Origin: an uncultured Clostridium sp.
GTDB taxonomy: Bacteria > Bacillota > Clostridia > TANB77 > CAG-508
Assembly (NCBI GenBank): GCA_900554565.1
Contig: USHX01000003.1
Coordinates: 15,017 to 79,016, forward strand
DNA length: 64,000 bases
Reading direction: 5' to 3'
Positions 1-8,264 of the stretch are shown in pieces; the first letter of the stretch is position 1; each line of letters opens with the position of its first letter. A model generated the notes under the pieces. That model was not told the origin of the DNA. It was given only the letters and a program-made list of their open reading frames with translations, and did not search any database. Made by a program: the position numbers and the translations under genes.

Positions 1-960
1 ATTCAAGTTGGTGCTTTTCTAAAACAAATTGATGGTAACTATAAAGTTGGAAATAGTGAACATTTTATTATTGAAGCATGTGAATATGTTGAAAGTTTTC
101 TAAAATTTAGTCCTAAAGCTGAAATTATCTTAAATATAGACAATGATCATTTAGACTATTTCAAAACTTTTGAAAACATAAAAAATGCTTTTATAAAATA
201 TGTAAAACTACTACCTAATGATGGAATTTTAGTTATTAATGCTGATGATACAAACTGTTTAGAGTTACCTAATTACACTGGTGCAAAAACCATTACATAT
301 GCAATTAATAATGAAAATGCTGACTTTGTTGCTAAAAATATAGAGTTTGATGACGATGGTTTCGCTTATTTTGATGTATACTACAAAAATGAGTTTTTCG
401 AACATTTTGAATTATCAGTTCCTGGTCTACACAATGTTTTAAATGCTCTTGCTTGTATTAGTATTTGTACAGAATACGGAGTTTCAAAAAATGATATAAA
501 AATAGCTTTATCTAGATTTACTGGTGCACATAGAAGATTTGAATATAAAGGTAAAATAGATGGTAAAGTTAGTGTATATGATGATTATGCTCATCATCCA
601 ACTGAAATAATTGCTACTGCTAATGCTCTTGCTAATAAGAAATATTCAAAGTCATGGGTTATATTTCAACCTCATACTTATAGTAGAACTAAAAATTTGT
701 TAGATGATTTTGCTTCTGCTTTAATTAATTTTGATAATATCATAATACTAGATATTTATGCAGCCCGTGAAAAAAATACTTATGGCGTTTCTTCTAATGA
801 TTTAGTAAATAAAATTAATTCACTTGGAAAAACTGCTAAATATATTCCTGATTTTAATGAATGTTCTTCTTATGTGAAGTCTCATGTAAATGATAATGAT
901 ATTGTTATAACTTTGGGAGCTGGGACTGTTACAAAAATTGGTCCTATGCTTGTAGATTAA
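1..960 (+). CDS. murC: UDP-N-acetylmuramate--L-alanine ligase, 5' end cut by window
   Basis: Adds L-alanine to UDP-MurNAc with ATP in the cytoplasmic pathway to peptidoglycan. The window opens inside the gene in frame 1, so the N-terminal nucleotide-binding part is missing and 319 codons remain (middle and C-terminal ligase domains). Visible are NADDT at about residue 80, LSVPGLHN near 140, GAHRRFEYKG near 175, the Mur signature YDDYAHHPTEI at 193-203 and QPHTYSRT at 223-230. The last two are typical of MurC rather than MurD, MurE or MurF. It ends with TAA and converges on the next gene across a shared hairpin terminator. No in-frame CGG is present in this part. Confidence 0.96.
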   Translation: MQVGAFLKQIDGNYKVGNSEHFIIEACEYVESFLKFSPKAEIILNIDNDHLDYFKTFENIKNAFIKYVKLLPNDGILVINADDTNCLELPNYTGAKTITYAINNENADFVAKNIEFDDDGFAYFDVYYKNEFFEHFELSVPGLHNVLNALACISICTEYGVSKNDIKIALSRFTGAHRRFEYKGKIDGKVSVYDDYAHHPTEIIATANALANKKYSKSWVIFQPHTYSRTKNLLDDFASALINFDNIIILDIYAAREKNTYGVSSNDLVNKINSLGKTAKYIPDFNECSSYVKSHVNDNDIVITLGAGTVTKIGPMLVD

Positions 961-970
961 AAATATTTTG

Positions 971-1018
971 AATACACATATAATTTTTGTTATTGTAACA
1001 CACAATTATATGTGTATT
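971..1018. terminator. bidirectional terminator between murC and the coiled-coil gene
   Basis: A perfect 15-bp inverted repeat (971-985 with 1004-1018) encloses an 18-base loop. T-rich sequence follows on each strand, so it can serve both convergent genes. Its right arm overlaps the stop codon of the minus-strand gene. Confidence 0.85.
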
Positions 1019-1572
1019 TTTGATTTTAAATAGTGTGTTTCTATTTCTAATTTTGTTATTCTTTTGTCAAATTGCTTATGCTCTTTTTCATTTTTTTGTA
1101 GCATTGTTTTTATCTCTTTGTGGTCTTTATGTAATTTTTGACTTACTACTTCTAGAATTGTTCTTAGTTCTTTTGCAATTTCACTTGTGTTAGTACTTAA
1201 TTTCTCATCCATTGCATCTGTTAGTTCTTTACTTTGCTTATCTAATTTTTGGTCCATTATTCCTATTAAGTCTTCGCTTTGTTTGTCTAATTTTTGGTCC
1301 ATTATTCCTATTAAATCTTCGCTTTGTTTGTCTAGTTTTTGGTCCATTATTCCTATTAAGTCTTCGCTTTGCTTATCTAATTTTTGGTCCATTATTCCTA
1401 TTAATCTTTCACTTTGATTAGATAGTTTTTTGTCAAATTCTTCTGATTGTACTTTTAGTTTTTTGTCCATCATGTCTGTCAATTCTTTGCTTTGTGTATC
1501 AAATTTTTGATCCATCTTTACTTCAAGATTATCAATCTTGTCTATTATCTTAGTTAATAATTCTTTTTCCAT
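1006..1572 (-). CDS. coiled-coil protein with four near-identical 15-residue repeats
   Basis: A 188-residue, highly charged, Cys-free protein with heptad-like spacing of L, I and M over nearly its whole length, so probably one long alpha-helical coiled coil. Residues 61-117 hold four tandem copies of MDQKLDKQSEDLIGI, and more divergent copies lie on either side (residues 20-60 and 115-130). No signal peptide or membrane segment is seen. A strong ribosome site (AGGAGGTGAGAAA before ATG) fixes the start. It stands alone between murC and spoIVB, each with its own terminator. I do not recognise the family. Repeated amphipathic helices like these occur in filament-forming and phage-tail-like proteins, but nothing here decides between them. 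Confidence 0.75.
   Translation of the reverse strand: MEKELLTKIIDKIDNLEVKMDQKFDTQSKELTDMMDKKLKVQSEEFDKKLSNQSERLIGIMDQKLDKQSEDLIGIMDQKLDKQSEDLIGIMDQKLDKQSEDLIGIMDQKLDKQSKELTDAMDEKLSTNTSEIAKELRTILEVVSQKLHKDHKEIKTMLQKNEKEHKQFDKRITKLEIETHYLKSKIHI
1213..1392 (-). repeat. 45-bp tandem repeats inside the coiled-coil gene
   Basis: Four consecutive 45-base units encode the 15-residue repeat. Neighbouring units are nearly identical at the DNA level, with a few synonymous changes, which suggests recent duplication or gene conversion. The unit length is a multiple of three, so copy-number changes keep the frame. Confidence 0.85.
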
Positions 1573-1673
1573 TTTCTCACCTCCTGTTTTTGTATTCTTT
1601 AAGCATATTATAATGTTTACCTATTGGTTTATATTGATTATACCCTAAAATTTCTACTTCATTATACTACGGT

Positions 1674-1705
1674 CAAAAAAAATATGCAATAGTTTTTTGC
1701 ATATT
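1674..1705 (-). terminator. terminator of spoIVB
   Basis: A 9-bp stem (1681-1689 with 1697-1705) is followed on the minus strand by a run of T (plus-strand A run from 1674). It lies 24 bases past the spoIVB stop. Confidence 0.85.
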
Positions 1706-1728
1706 TTTCTTTACATAATTTTTGTTTT

Positions 1729-2952
1729 CTATTTTATTTCTTTTGATTGTTTTAACATTATATCTCCAAAAACAGCATACCCTTCTGTTGGAGAATTAAC
1801 TAGCACATGTGTAACAGCTCCAATAAATTTACCATTTTGTATTACAGGCGAACCAGACATTCCTTGAATTATTCCTCCTGTCTTGTCTAACAGTCTAGAA
1901 TCTGTTACTTTTATTTTCATGCTTTTATTGTCATAATTGTTTTCTTTGTAAATCTTTTCTATTTCTATTTCATATTCTTGAGGCTTCTGGTTATCTAAAC
2001 TACATAATATTTTCGCTTTTCCTGTTTCTATTTCATCTCTTAATGCTACTTCCATTTCTTTTGAAGTATCAATGTTTATACTTGATAAATTATCTACTTT
2101 TCCATATATTCCAAATTTACTGTTTTTACTAATTGTTCCTATATTTTGTTGATTTTCTATTGTTCCTTGAACTTTTCCTGGAGTTCCTTCTTCTCCTTTT
2201 GTTATATTTAAAATTCTAGTTGTTACAAATTCACCTGATGCTATATTTATTAGTTCATTTGTATCTATATCTGTTATGCCATGGCCTAATGCTCCAAATG
2301 TTTTTGTTGATGGTTCATAAAATGTAACAGTGCCAACACCTGCCGCACTATCTCTTACCCATAATCCTAATTTGTATTCTTTGCTGTTTGTTTCTATTGG
2401 TGTTATACTACATTCTTTTGCCTCATTTTCATGTATATATTCAATTTTTAGTTTTTTTCCTTCTGATTTATTTACTGTTGATATTAAATCTTGTGTTGAT
2501 GATATATGTTCTTCATCTATTTTGGTTATAGTGTCTCCTTCTTTTATTCCACTGCTTTCATATGGTTTGTATTTTTTATTGTCTTTTCCTTCTATTTCTG
2601 ACATTCCTACAACTAATACCCCATTTGTATATAATTTTACTCCTGCAATATTTCCAATTGGAATTACTGTAGTTTTTGGTAATATATTTACTTCTACATC
2701 TTTTAGTTTTATATTATTAAATAAATTTAGTTCTATATTTGTTGTTTCTACTTTTTCTTGTTTTTGATTTTCATTTGTTGATGCAGTTTCTACAGTATTT
2801 TCTTTTAGTGATAATCCTATTAATGTTTTCATTGATATTTTTTCACCTTCAAATATTGTTATTTGCTTTGGAATTAGTTCTATTACTAATGTATATGCAT
2901 ATAGTATGCACAAAAAAAATACTAATAATAGTGCTTTTAAGAATTTTTTCAT
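1729..2952 (-). CDS. spoIVB: SpoIVB-type signalling serine peptidase
   Basis: In spore-formers SpoIVB is exported by the forespore and cleaves SpoIVFA, releasing pro-sigma-K processing in the mother cell. This 407-residue protein has an N-terminal membrane anchor (about residues 5-25), a PDZ domain (about 95-190, with SSGIKEGDTITKID) and a C-terminal S55 peptidase domain. The catalytic His lies in ALGHGITDIDT (about 224) and the nucleophile in GMSGSPV (about 366), followed by AVTHVLVNSPTEGYAVFGD. Length and domain order match the family. It has its own terminator. SpoIVB usually sits near spo0A, but here the neighbours are murC and a Tad-like operon. Confidence 0.95.
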   Translation of the reverse strand: MKKFLKALLLVFFLCILYAYTLVIELIPKQITIFEGEKISMKTLIGLSLKENTVETASTNENQKQEKVETTNIELNLFNNIKLKDVEVNILPKTTVIPIGNIAGVKLYTNGVLVVGMSEIEGKDNKKYKPYESSGIKEGDTITKIDEEHISSTQDLISTVNKSEGKKLKIEYIHENEAKECSITPIETNSKEYKLGLWVRDSAAGVGTVTFYEPSTKTFGALGHGITDIDTNELINIASGEFVTTRILNITKGEEGTPGKVQGTIENQQNIGTISKNSKFGIYGKVDNLSSINIDTSKEMEVALRDEIETGKAKILCSLDNQKPQEYEIEIEKIYKENNYDNKSMKIKVTDSRLLDKTGGIIQGMSGSPVIQNGKFIGAVTHVLVNSPTEGYAVFGDIMLKQSKEIK

Positions 2953-3010
2953 AATTTTCTCCTTAATTTTTCTATTATTAGTATTTACATTTTTAGTTTT
3001 TATATACTTT

Positions 3011-4635
3011 TTAATTTTGAAATTCTTTTAACAAATCTGCTGAATTGTTATTTGTTCTGTACATTGAGTATCGTTCTCTTCCTAATGCTGTAAAATAAAT
3101 TTGAGCAAGATTTTCTTTATTTTTGTTTTCTTCCATATAATCATATATATTTTTTCCATCTTCTGATGTGCTTGAGTTTACTATACTTGAATAACAACCA
3201 AGTTCGCTATGTGGGAAAAAGTATGTTGTTACTCCTTCTGATGAAGTTATAGATTTTCTTTCAAAGTCTATATTTAAATATCCTTTTCCAATATTGCCTT
3301 TATTAAGTAAGTCACTATCTGTTGCTTTATGATATTGCTTATCATTTGTTGTTATATAAATAGAATCTTCACTTACAACTTCTTCATTTTTAGTATTAGT
3401 TATTATTGAATAACCATTATATACTTTTCCACCAATATTTAATCCTTGTAAAAAACTTATTATTGAGACATTATTCAATATTTTTTCCCATTCATCTTCT
3501 TTTAGTTTTGGCATTTGGAAGTTAGTACTTGTTTGTGTAGAGTAATTATTATAATTTGCTATCGCTATTGATAAATTTTTTTCAATTGAATATCTTATTA
3601 CTTGTAATCTATGTTGATTAAAGTTTGAATTTGGTTCTTCTATTGCCACACCATTATCATCATATGTAAAAATTTTATAATTTCCGCCATTCTTCATTTT
3701 CATATAGTTTATTACCATTTTCATCAACAGCATCTCTTGTCATTAATTCAGTCAAACCTTTTTGCCCCATCCAGGTTTTAAACTGTGCTGCTTCTGAATA
3801 GTATTTTACTGCTGCGTTATTTGTGTCTTTAAAGTTTCCCTGTTTATATCTCTCATTATTTAATATAGAATACCATTCACCATTTGAATTATAGTATTTT
3901 ACCCCATTTACCTTTACATATTTTTTTTCATTTGTTTGTACACTTGAAGAATTAGTCACTGGATTTCCATCTGTATCATAATCTACTGATACCTCAGTTA
4001 AATCGGCTTCAGGATTAATAGTTATTCCTCTATAAGTAGCTGTATCAGTTCCATTTCCGCTACAATTATCTATCAAATATCCAGATTTGTTTACAGATTC
4101 ACCATTTATCGTTCCATATACTGTTATATAATTATCTAATGTGTATGTTATAACAACATCAATATTTCCTTTTTGATATCTGCAACTGTAATATACATAT
4201 GGTTTTATTCCAGAAAGCGTTTGGCCATTTTTATAAGTTGAATCATCTTTATAATTTTCACTTTGCAATGTATTCGTGTACTTTGAGTAGATATAATATC
4301 CATCATACATTGTGTACACGAGTGCTGGCACATATTCTTTTAATATGTCTCTATTGTATCCTGCCATATTGAAGTTACTAGCTATGGAATTATAAAATGT
4401 ATTTGCAGATGCTTCTATATCACGCAATTTGGAGTTTGCTAAGTCTGATGTGCTACTATTTATTGTGTTTAATTGAAATGCTTTTAATGCATCATATGTT
4501 GCATTATTTAGTTTTGTATCATATGATGTTTGTAAACTTATTGTTTTTACTTGGTTTCCGAACATATGATGATAATATAAGTGTTATTGGCAATATTATA
4601 ATTATAAATAATACTGCTAAATTTTGTATTTTCAT
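3011..4635 (-). CDS. membrane-anchored protein of the Tad-like operon, needs two +1 shifts at CGG
   Basis: Read as one gene with two +1 shifts this gives a 540-residue protein. It starts MKIQNLAVLFIIIILP, one membrane anchor followed by a large extracellular-type region rich in N, S, T and Y. Frame zero from ATG at 4635 reaches CGG at 4558-4560; skipping the C gives SSYV-GNQVKTISL. That frame reaches CGG at 3684-3686; skipping the C gives ENEEW-GNYKIFTYDD and runs to the stop at 3011. Without the shifts there are three overlapping fragments. It is the last gene of the Tad-like operon and has no pilin-sized repeat, so it may be a minor or tip subunit. The function is an inference from position. 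I do not recognise a named family, and a decayed pseudogene is the main alternative. Confidence 0.75.
3683..3686 (-). other. +1 recoding site CGG-A, second site in the Tad-like membrane protein
   Basis: Codon context TGG CGG A. Frame zero stops three codons later. Omitting the C reads GGA (Gly) and opens the frame to 3011. Confidence 0.75.
4557..4560 (-). other. +1 recoding site CGG-A, first site in the Tad-like membrane protein
   Basis: Codon context GTT CGG A, 25 codons after the ATG, directly after the membrane segment. Omitting the C reads GGA (Gly) and joins the anchor to the long extracellular frame. Confidence 0.75.
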
Positions 4636-4659
4636 AATCCATCTTTCCTTTGTATTTTT

Positions 4660-4692
4660 TAATAGCTTGTAACATAAAATTACAAGCTATTA
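4660..4692 (-). other. strong intergenic hairpin inside the Tad-like operon
   Basis: A perfect 13-bp inverted repeat (4660-4672 with 4680-4692) with a 7-base loop lies between the 179-residue pilin-like gene and the next gene. On the transcribed strand it is followed by A, not T, so it does not look like an intrinsic terminator. An mRNA-processing or stabilising stem that sets different levels of upstream and downstream genes is plausible. Confidence 0.6.
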
Positions 4693-4717
4693 GGTTTATT
4701 TGCTTTTATTAAATTTA

Positions 4718-5257
4718 CTATTTTCCTGTTCCATTTGCAGTTACAATTCCAGCATGTTCTGCTGCAACTGTATATGTGTCATTTCCAGTTACAGTATAGA
4801 AAAAGTTCTTTAGTTGTTGTGATAATGTTGTGTTTGTATTTTTTACACTTGTTGAGAATATATCTCCTTCTTTTAATGCAAGTACTTTTGTTTTTCCATT
4901 TGAACCATCTAATTGGTCAAGAATTTGTGATGTATATGTTGAATAATATACATTTTCTCCTATTTTGGTTGATGATGCTTGTGTTGTTTTCTTTCCTGGA
5001 TTTTCATCTAAAGTTTTTATTTCCATTTCAACATCGTATGTATTTCCAGTTGAATTTATATTTTCAACAAATTTACTATACTTGTCCATTGTTAATTTCC
5101 CTGTTGTTCTTACATCATCAACAAACTCTGTTGTTGCTGTATCAACTGTTAGTTGAGAAACATCATCTGTTCTATCTGACATTGTCATTAGCGGAAATAC
5201 AAACATTAGAACTGCTGCTAATGCTATTGCTATTACTGTTATTAATGTATCACCCAT
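4718..5257 (-). CDS. pilin-like protein with N-terminal hydrophobic helix
   Basis: A 179-residue protein starting MGDTLITVIAIALAAVLMFV: a short polar head, then one hydrophobic helix (residues 4-25), then a polar domain, the layout of pilins and pseudopilins. The start has a clear AAAGGAGG site 8 bases upstream. It is the only member of the set here that does not begin MENA or MKK. It follows three MENA-type genes and is separated from the next gene by a 13-bp hairpin. The role as a structural or minor pilin of the Tad-like apparatus rests on shape and operon context only. Confidence 0.65.
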   Translation of the reverse strand: MGDTLITVIAIALAAVLMFVFPLMTMSDRTDDVSQLTVDTATTEFVDDVRTTGKLTMDKYSKFVENINSTGNTYDVEMEIKTLDENPGKKTTQASSTKIGENVYYSTYTSQILDQLDGSNGKTKVLALKEGDIFSTSVKNTNTTLSQQLKNFFYTVTGNDTYTVAAEHAGIVTANGTGK

Positions 5258-5297
5258 TTTTTTATCCTCCTTAAAATTATATGTGCACCATAATCTT

Positions 5298-5933
5298 TTA
5301 GTCTCTATATGTTATTACTCTTTTTTCTACTTTATTTGATTGTGGTGTATTTGTTTTTCCATCTGTTTCATCTTGATAATAGATTCCAAGATATTCATTA
5401 AATGTCTTCGTATTTATTCTATCATAAATTCCTGCATCTTTCAAGGTTATTCCATAATTTGAATATTTTTGCTTTATTGTTGTCCAATCCCAATTTTCTC
5501 TTTTTGTATCTTTATTGTCGGGTCCTTTAGCGCCATATAATATTGCAAGGATGAATTCTTCTTTATCTTTATCACTGCCTATTGTTTCTTTTTCCAAGTC
5601 AATATAGTTTATTTCTACTGTTCCACCTTGACCATCACTTTTTTGATATATTCCATTTCCAGCATTTGTATTTATTTGACCTGTTTCAAAAATAATTTTA
5701 TAGTTTTCTTTATATGCTTTGTATATTGATGGAATAATTGATTCTATCCCAACTTTTCTTTGTGTGCTTCCTGCTTGGTCTACATATGAATAATCATATT
5801 CTCTATCTTTATATTGAATTATCGTTTGAGCAGTTTGTCTTACTTCTCCAAATGCATTTATAGAAATAGAAAGAGCAAGAACAAATATTAATACTGCTGC
5901 TGCCATATGTAAGGCATCTGTTGCATTTTCCAT
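5298..5933 (-). CDS. MENA-type pilin-like protein, 211 residues
   Basis: Begins MENATDALHMAAAVLIFVLA: an eight-residue polar head and then a helix to about residue 27, followed by a polar, Tyr- and Asp-rich domain. The head MENA(S/T)xAL is shared with three neighbouring genes, so these are likely paralogues. There is no classic G/E prepilin cleavage site or lipobox. The start has AAAGGGTG upstream. Spacing to the neighbours is short, consistent with one transcript. The assignment as a pilin or pseudopilin of the Tad-like system is inferred. Confidence 0.65.
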   Translation of the reverse strand: MENATDALHMAAAVLIFVLALSISINAFGEVRQTAQTIIQYKDREYDYSYVDQAGSTQRKVGIESIIPSIYKAYKENYKIIFETGQINTNAGNGIYQKSDGQGGTVEINYIDLEKETIGSDKDKEEFILAILYGAKGPDNKDTKRENWDWTTIKQKYSNYGITLKDAGIYDRINTKTFNEYLGIYYQDETDGKTNTPQSNKVEKRVITYRD

Positions 5934-5956
5934 ATTCTCTCACCCTTTCTTATATA

Positions 5957-6376
5957 TTATTTATTTTCCTCAATAGTTATTGAACTAATTAATCCACCTT
6001 TTGTTTTTCCATTATTTGAAACCTTAACTTTATAAGTACTTCCTGTTTTTATTGTTGCTTCAAAATCTCCTGTTGTAGCTCCTCCTGAAAAAGTAAGTCC
6101 GTTTGCTCCTTCTAATGTAACTTGTTTAGAAGCATCATCTGTAGACATATTATTTGTATTAACAGCATTTATTAAAGATTTAACATTTGCTCCTCTTACT
6201 TTATCACCTAAATATTGTTCAAATTTTTGGTTAAATGTTGTTACTTCTACCTCTGTCATAGAATTGTTGTTTACTACTCCTGATGCTTGGTTATAAATCA
6301 TTATTCCTAATGATATAATTAAAATTGCAAGTAATATTGCTCCTGCAATAATTAATGCTTTTGATGCATTCTCCAT
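5957..6376 (-). CDS. MENA-type pilin-like protein, 139 residues
   Basis: The smallest member of the set: MENASKALIIAGAILLAILI, a hydrophobic helix to about residue 30, then a 110-residue polar domain that includes TTFNQKFEQYLGDKVRG. A matching block (EFNxQFexYxGxxxxG, followed by an L/I-rich stretch and VN or VANLA) occurs in three neighbouring proteins, so it marks a shared fold. AAGGAGG lies 8 bases before ATG. Small size and compact form would suit the major subunit, but this is inference. An 83-base gap separates it from the upstream gene and is the largest gap within the pilin block. Confidence 0.65.
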   Translation of the reverse strand: MENASKALIIAGAILLAILIISLGIMIYNQASGVVNNNSMTEVEVTTFNQKFEQYLGDKVRGANVKSLINAVNTNNMSTDDASKQVTLEGANGLTFSGGATTGDFEATIKTGSTYKVKVSNNGKTKGGLISSITIEENK

Positions 6377-6459
6377 AATAAATTCCTCCTTAGTTTTCTT
6401 TTTATATTATACATACTAATTTCTTAGTAAATTTAAGAACTTCTTCATTAGCAACTATA

Positions 6460-6891
6460 TTATTGTGTTATTTGCTCAAATAACATATATTTTACTTTAT
6501 TAGTTGTTTGATGGTATTCAATTTTTGTACATTTAAATTTTATTTCATTATAATATTGTACAAACTTGTCCATCCCTCCACTGTTTAAAGTTTCCATTGT
6601 ATATGTTTTGTCTATATCCAACATCTTTATATCTATTTTTATTGAATTTTGATTGTTGTCTATATAATTGCCTTTTTTATCTTTTTCAACTTGATTTTTC
6701 GAATTATTGTCAATTGCTTTATTAATGATACTTGTTAGTTCAGCACCATATATTTCTTTTTCATAATATGATTCAAATTGATTGTTTTCTTTTTTTGCTG
6801 TATTGTAACCCACCTGATAATTCAAATATATGTATGAAATCCCAACAACTATAACTACAATTATTAAGAAAAATAGTGCTATTTTTTTCAT
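6460..6891 (-). CDS. pilin-like membrane-anchored protein with MKK start
   Basis: 143 residues. Starts MKKIALFFLIIVVIVVGISY: positive head and one membrane helix (about 4-22), followed by NNQFESYYEKEIYGAELTSI. That block matches the NxQFexYxxxxxxGxxLxxxxN motif of the MENA-type neighbours, so the exported part is homologous even though the N-terminus differs. The ribosome site is AAAGGA. Probably a minor subunit or an accessory protein of the same apparatus. Confidence 0.62.
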   Translation of the reverse strand: MKKIALFFLIIVVIVVGISYIYLNYQVGYNTAKKENNQFESYYEKEIYGAELTSIINKAIDNNSKNQVEKDKKGNYIDNNQNSIKIDIKMLDIDKTYTMETLNSGGMDKFVQYYNEIKFKCTKIEYHQTTNKVKYMLFEQITQ

Positions 6892-6945
6892 TAATTTTTC
6901 CTTTCAAATTATAACATTTTGTATTTTACTTTACAATATTTTTTA

Positions 6946-7452
6946 TCATTTTTTTGCAGAAAATGTAACTTTATATACTAAACCTGTTGTTTTACTAATG
7001 TCCACAGTACAATCATATTTAGTTAATTCCTGTGAACTTAGTGAAATACGGTTAATATCAGTTTGTATTATATTATTATATTCTTTTGCTCTGTCAGAAC
7101 TTTTAGTATCTGTTCCTCTTGCTATGTCTTCTGATTTACCTGTGCTCTGCTTTAAATATACTGATATATATGAATTCTTTCCATTTGCTGTTTGTTTCCC
7201 ATACTCATATTTAATATTATTTTCTGTTGCAAGATTTGCAACTGTTATAACATCATATATGGTAATGTCTTCTTTTCCAACATAAGATGTAAATTGAGTA
7301 TTAAATTCATTTATTCTATTAGCATCATTTTGTTCATGGATTTCTGCTGATGCTGAGCCAAATGATACAAACAAATATACTGCAAGTGATAGTATCGCTA
7401 CTCCTATTAATATCCCAGCAGCCATCATTAATGCTTTTGATGCATTTTCCAT
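6946..7452 (-). CDS. MENA-type pilin-like protein, 168 residues
   Basis: Begins MENASKALMMAAGILIGVAI, with a helix to about residue 30, then EFNTQFTSYVGKEDITIYDV and a VANLA segment in the conserved block, then a basic end. The C-terminal part contains YDCTVDIS with one Cys. AGGAG lies upstream of ATG at normal distance. It sits second in the pilin block of the operon. No enzyme motif is seen. Confidence 0.65.
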   Translation of the reverse strand: MENASKALMMAAGILIGVAILSLAVYLFVSFGSASAEIHEQNDANRINEFNTQFTSYVGKEDITIYDVITVANLATENNIKYEYGKQTANGKNSYISVYLKQSTGKSEDIARGTDTKSSDRAKEYNNIIQTDINRISLSSQELTKYDCTVDISKTTGLVYKVTFSAKK

Positions 7453-7470
7453 ATTATTTACTCCTAAATT

Positions 7471-8241
7471 TTATTCTTGTTTTCCATTACTTATGAAATT
7501 CATTGCAGTTATTCTTCCTGTATTTTTATCATATGTAACACCTGAATTCCCATTATCTTGTTTGCAGTCAAAATATAATCTTTTAAATTGAACATATTCA
7601 TAATATTCATATATATCATTCTTTTTATTTGCTAAATCTGGAAATCCAGTTACATTCTGTTTTTTAGGTGACAACTTATTATAAGTATTAAAAGCTTCTG
7701 TTTTTTCTTGTTCTGTAGATTTATTGTCAATAAAAATCTTTGACATAGCTGTTACAATTTGATTCAAATTTTCTTTTCCATACATTCCTTCTATCATAGT
7801 AATTTTTGAGCTAATTTCATTTTCAAATGTATTAGTTGTTCCATCTATAGTATATAATTTCCCTGTTATCAATTTATGGTCACCATCCGGTGTAGTTAGA
7901 AATTGAATATAATCATTATCATTTATCTTAAATGTAATTGTAATTGGTGTGTATCCAGTTTCTTGTCCTTTATCATTATTTCCTGTTCCAACAGATGATT
8001 TTGTTCTATTATAATTAATAGCTCTATTAACTAATGAAAGTAAATCATTTCCTCTTACATCTGTTCTATTATAAGTTTCAAATTGGTTATTGAATTCAAT
8101 AACTTGAGCCTCTCTAGTAGACTGTGTATGGACTTCTTGATAACTTGAAAGATTACTAAACATTAGGAGCAATGCACCTAGTATCATCAATGCTATTAAC
8201 ATACTTCCAGCCATTATTAAGGCTTTTGATGCATTTTCCAT
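7471..8241 (-). CDS. MENA-type pilin-like protein, 256 residues
   Basis: The largest of the set and the first pilin-like gene after the membrane platform gene. Starts MENASKALIMAGSMLIALMI (helix to about 28), then EFNNQFETYNRTDVRGNDLL and LVNRAINYN, the same conserved block as its neighbours. It has a longer insertion of about 100 residues before a C-terminal region with YFDCKQDNG. GGAGG precedes ATG. The greater length suggests a tip or initiator subunit. This is an inference from analogy with minor pilins. Confidence 0.65.
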   Translation of the reverse strand: MENASKALIMAGSMLIALMILGALLLMFSNLSSYQEVHTQSTREAQVIEFNNQFETYNRTDVRGNDLLSLVNRAINYNRTKSSVGTGNNDKGQETGYTPITITFKINDNDYIQFLTTPDGDHKLITGKLYTIDGTTNTFENEISSKITMIEGMYGKENLNQIVTAMSKIFIDNKSTEQEKTEAFNTYNKLSPKKQNVTGFPDLANKKNDIYEYYEYVQFKRLYFDCKQDNGNSGVTYDKNTGRITAMNFISNGKQE

Positions 8242-8264
8242 TTAATGCATTCCTCCTTTTATAA

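Noticed and set aside
1213..1392. CRISPR-like array
   Set aside because: The repeats are contiguous, 45 bases, in frame and encode a helical repeat; there are no spacers.
2330..2767. Long plus-strand open frames opposite minus-strand genes, rich in Leu, Phe and Ser
   Set aside because: These are antisense shadows of AT-rich genes; no ribosome sites and no protein-like composition.
4660..4692. Hairpin read as an intrinsic terminator
   Set aside because: No T run follows on the transcribed strand.
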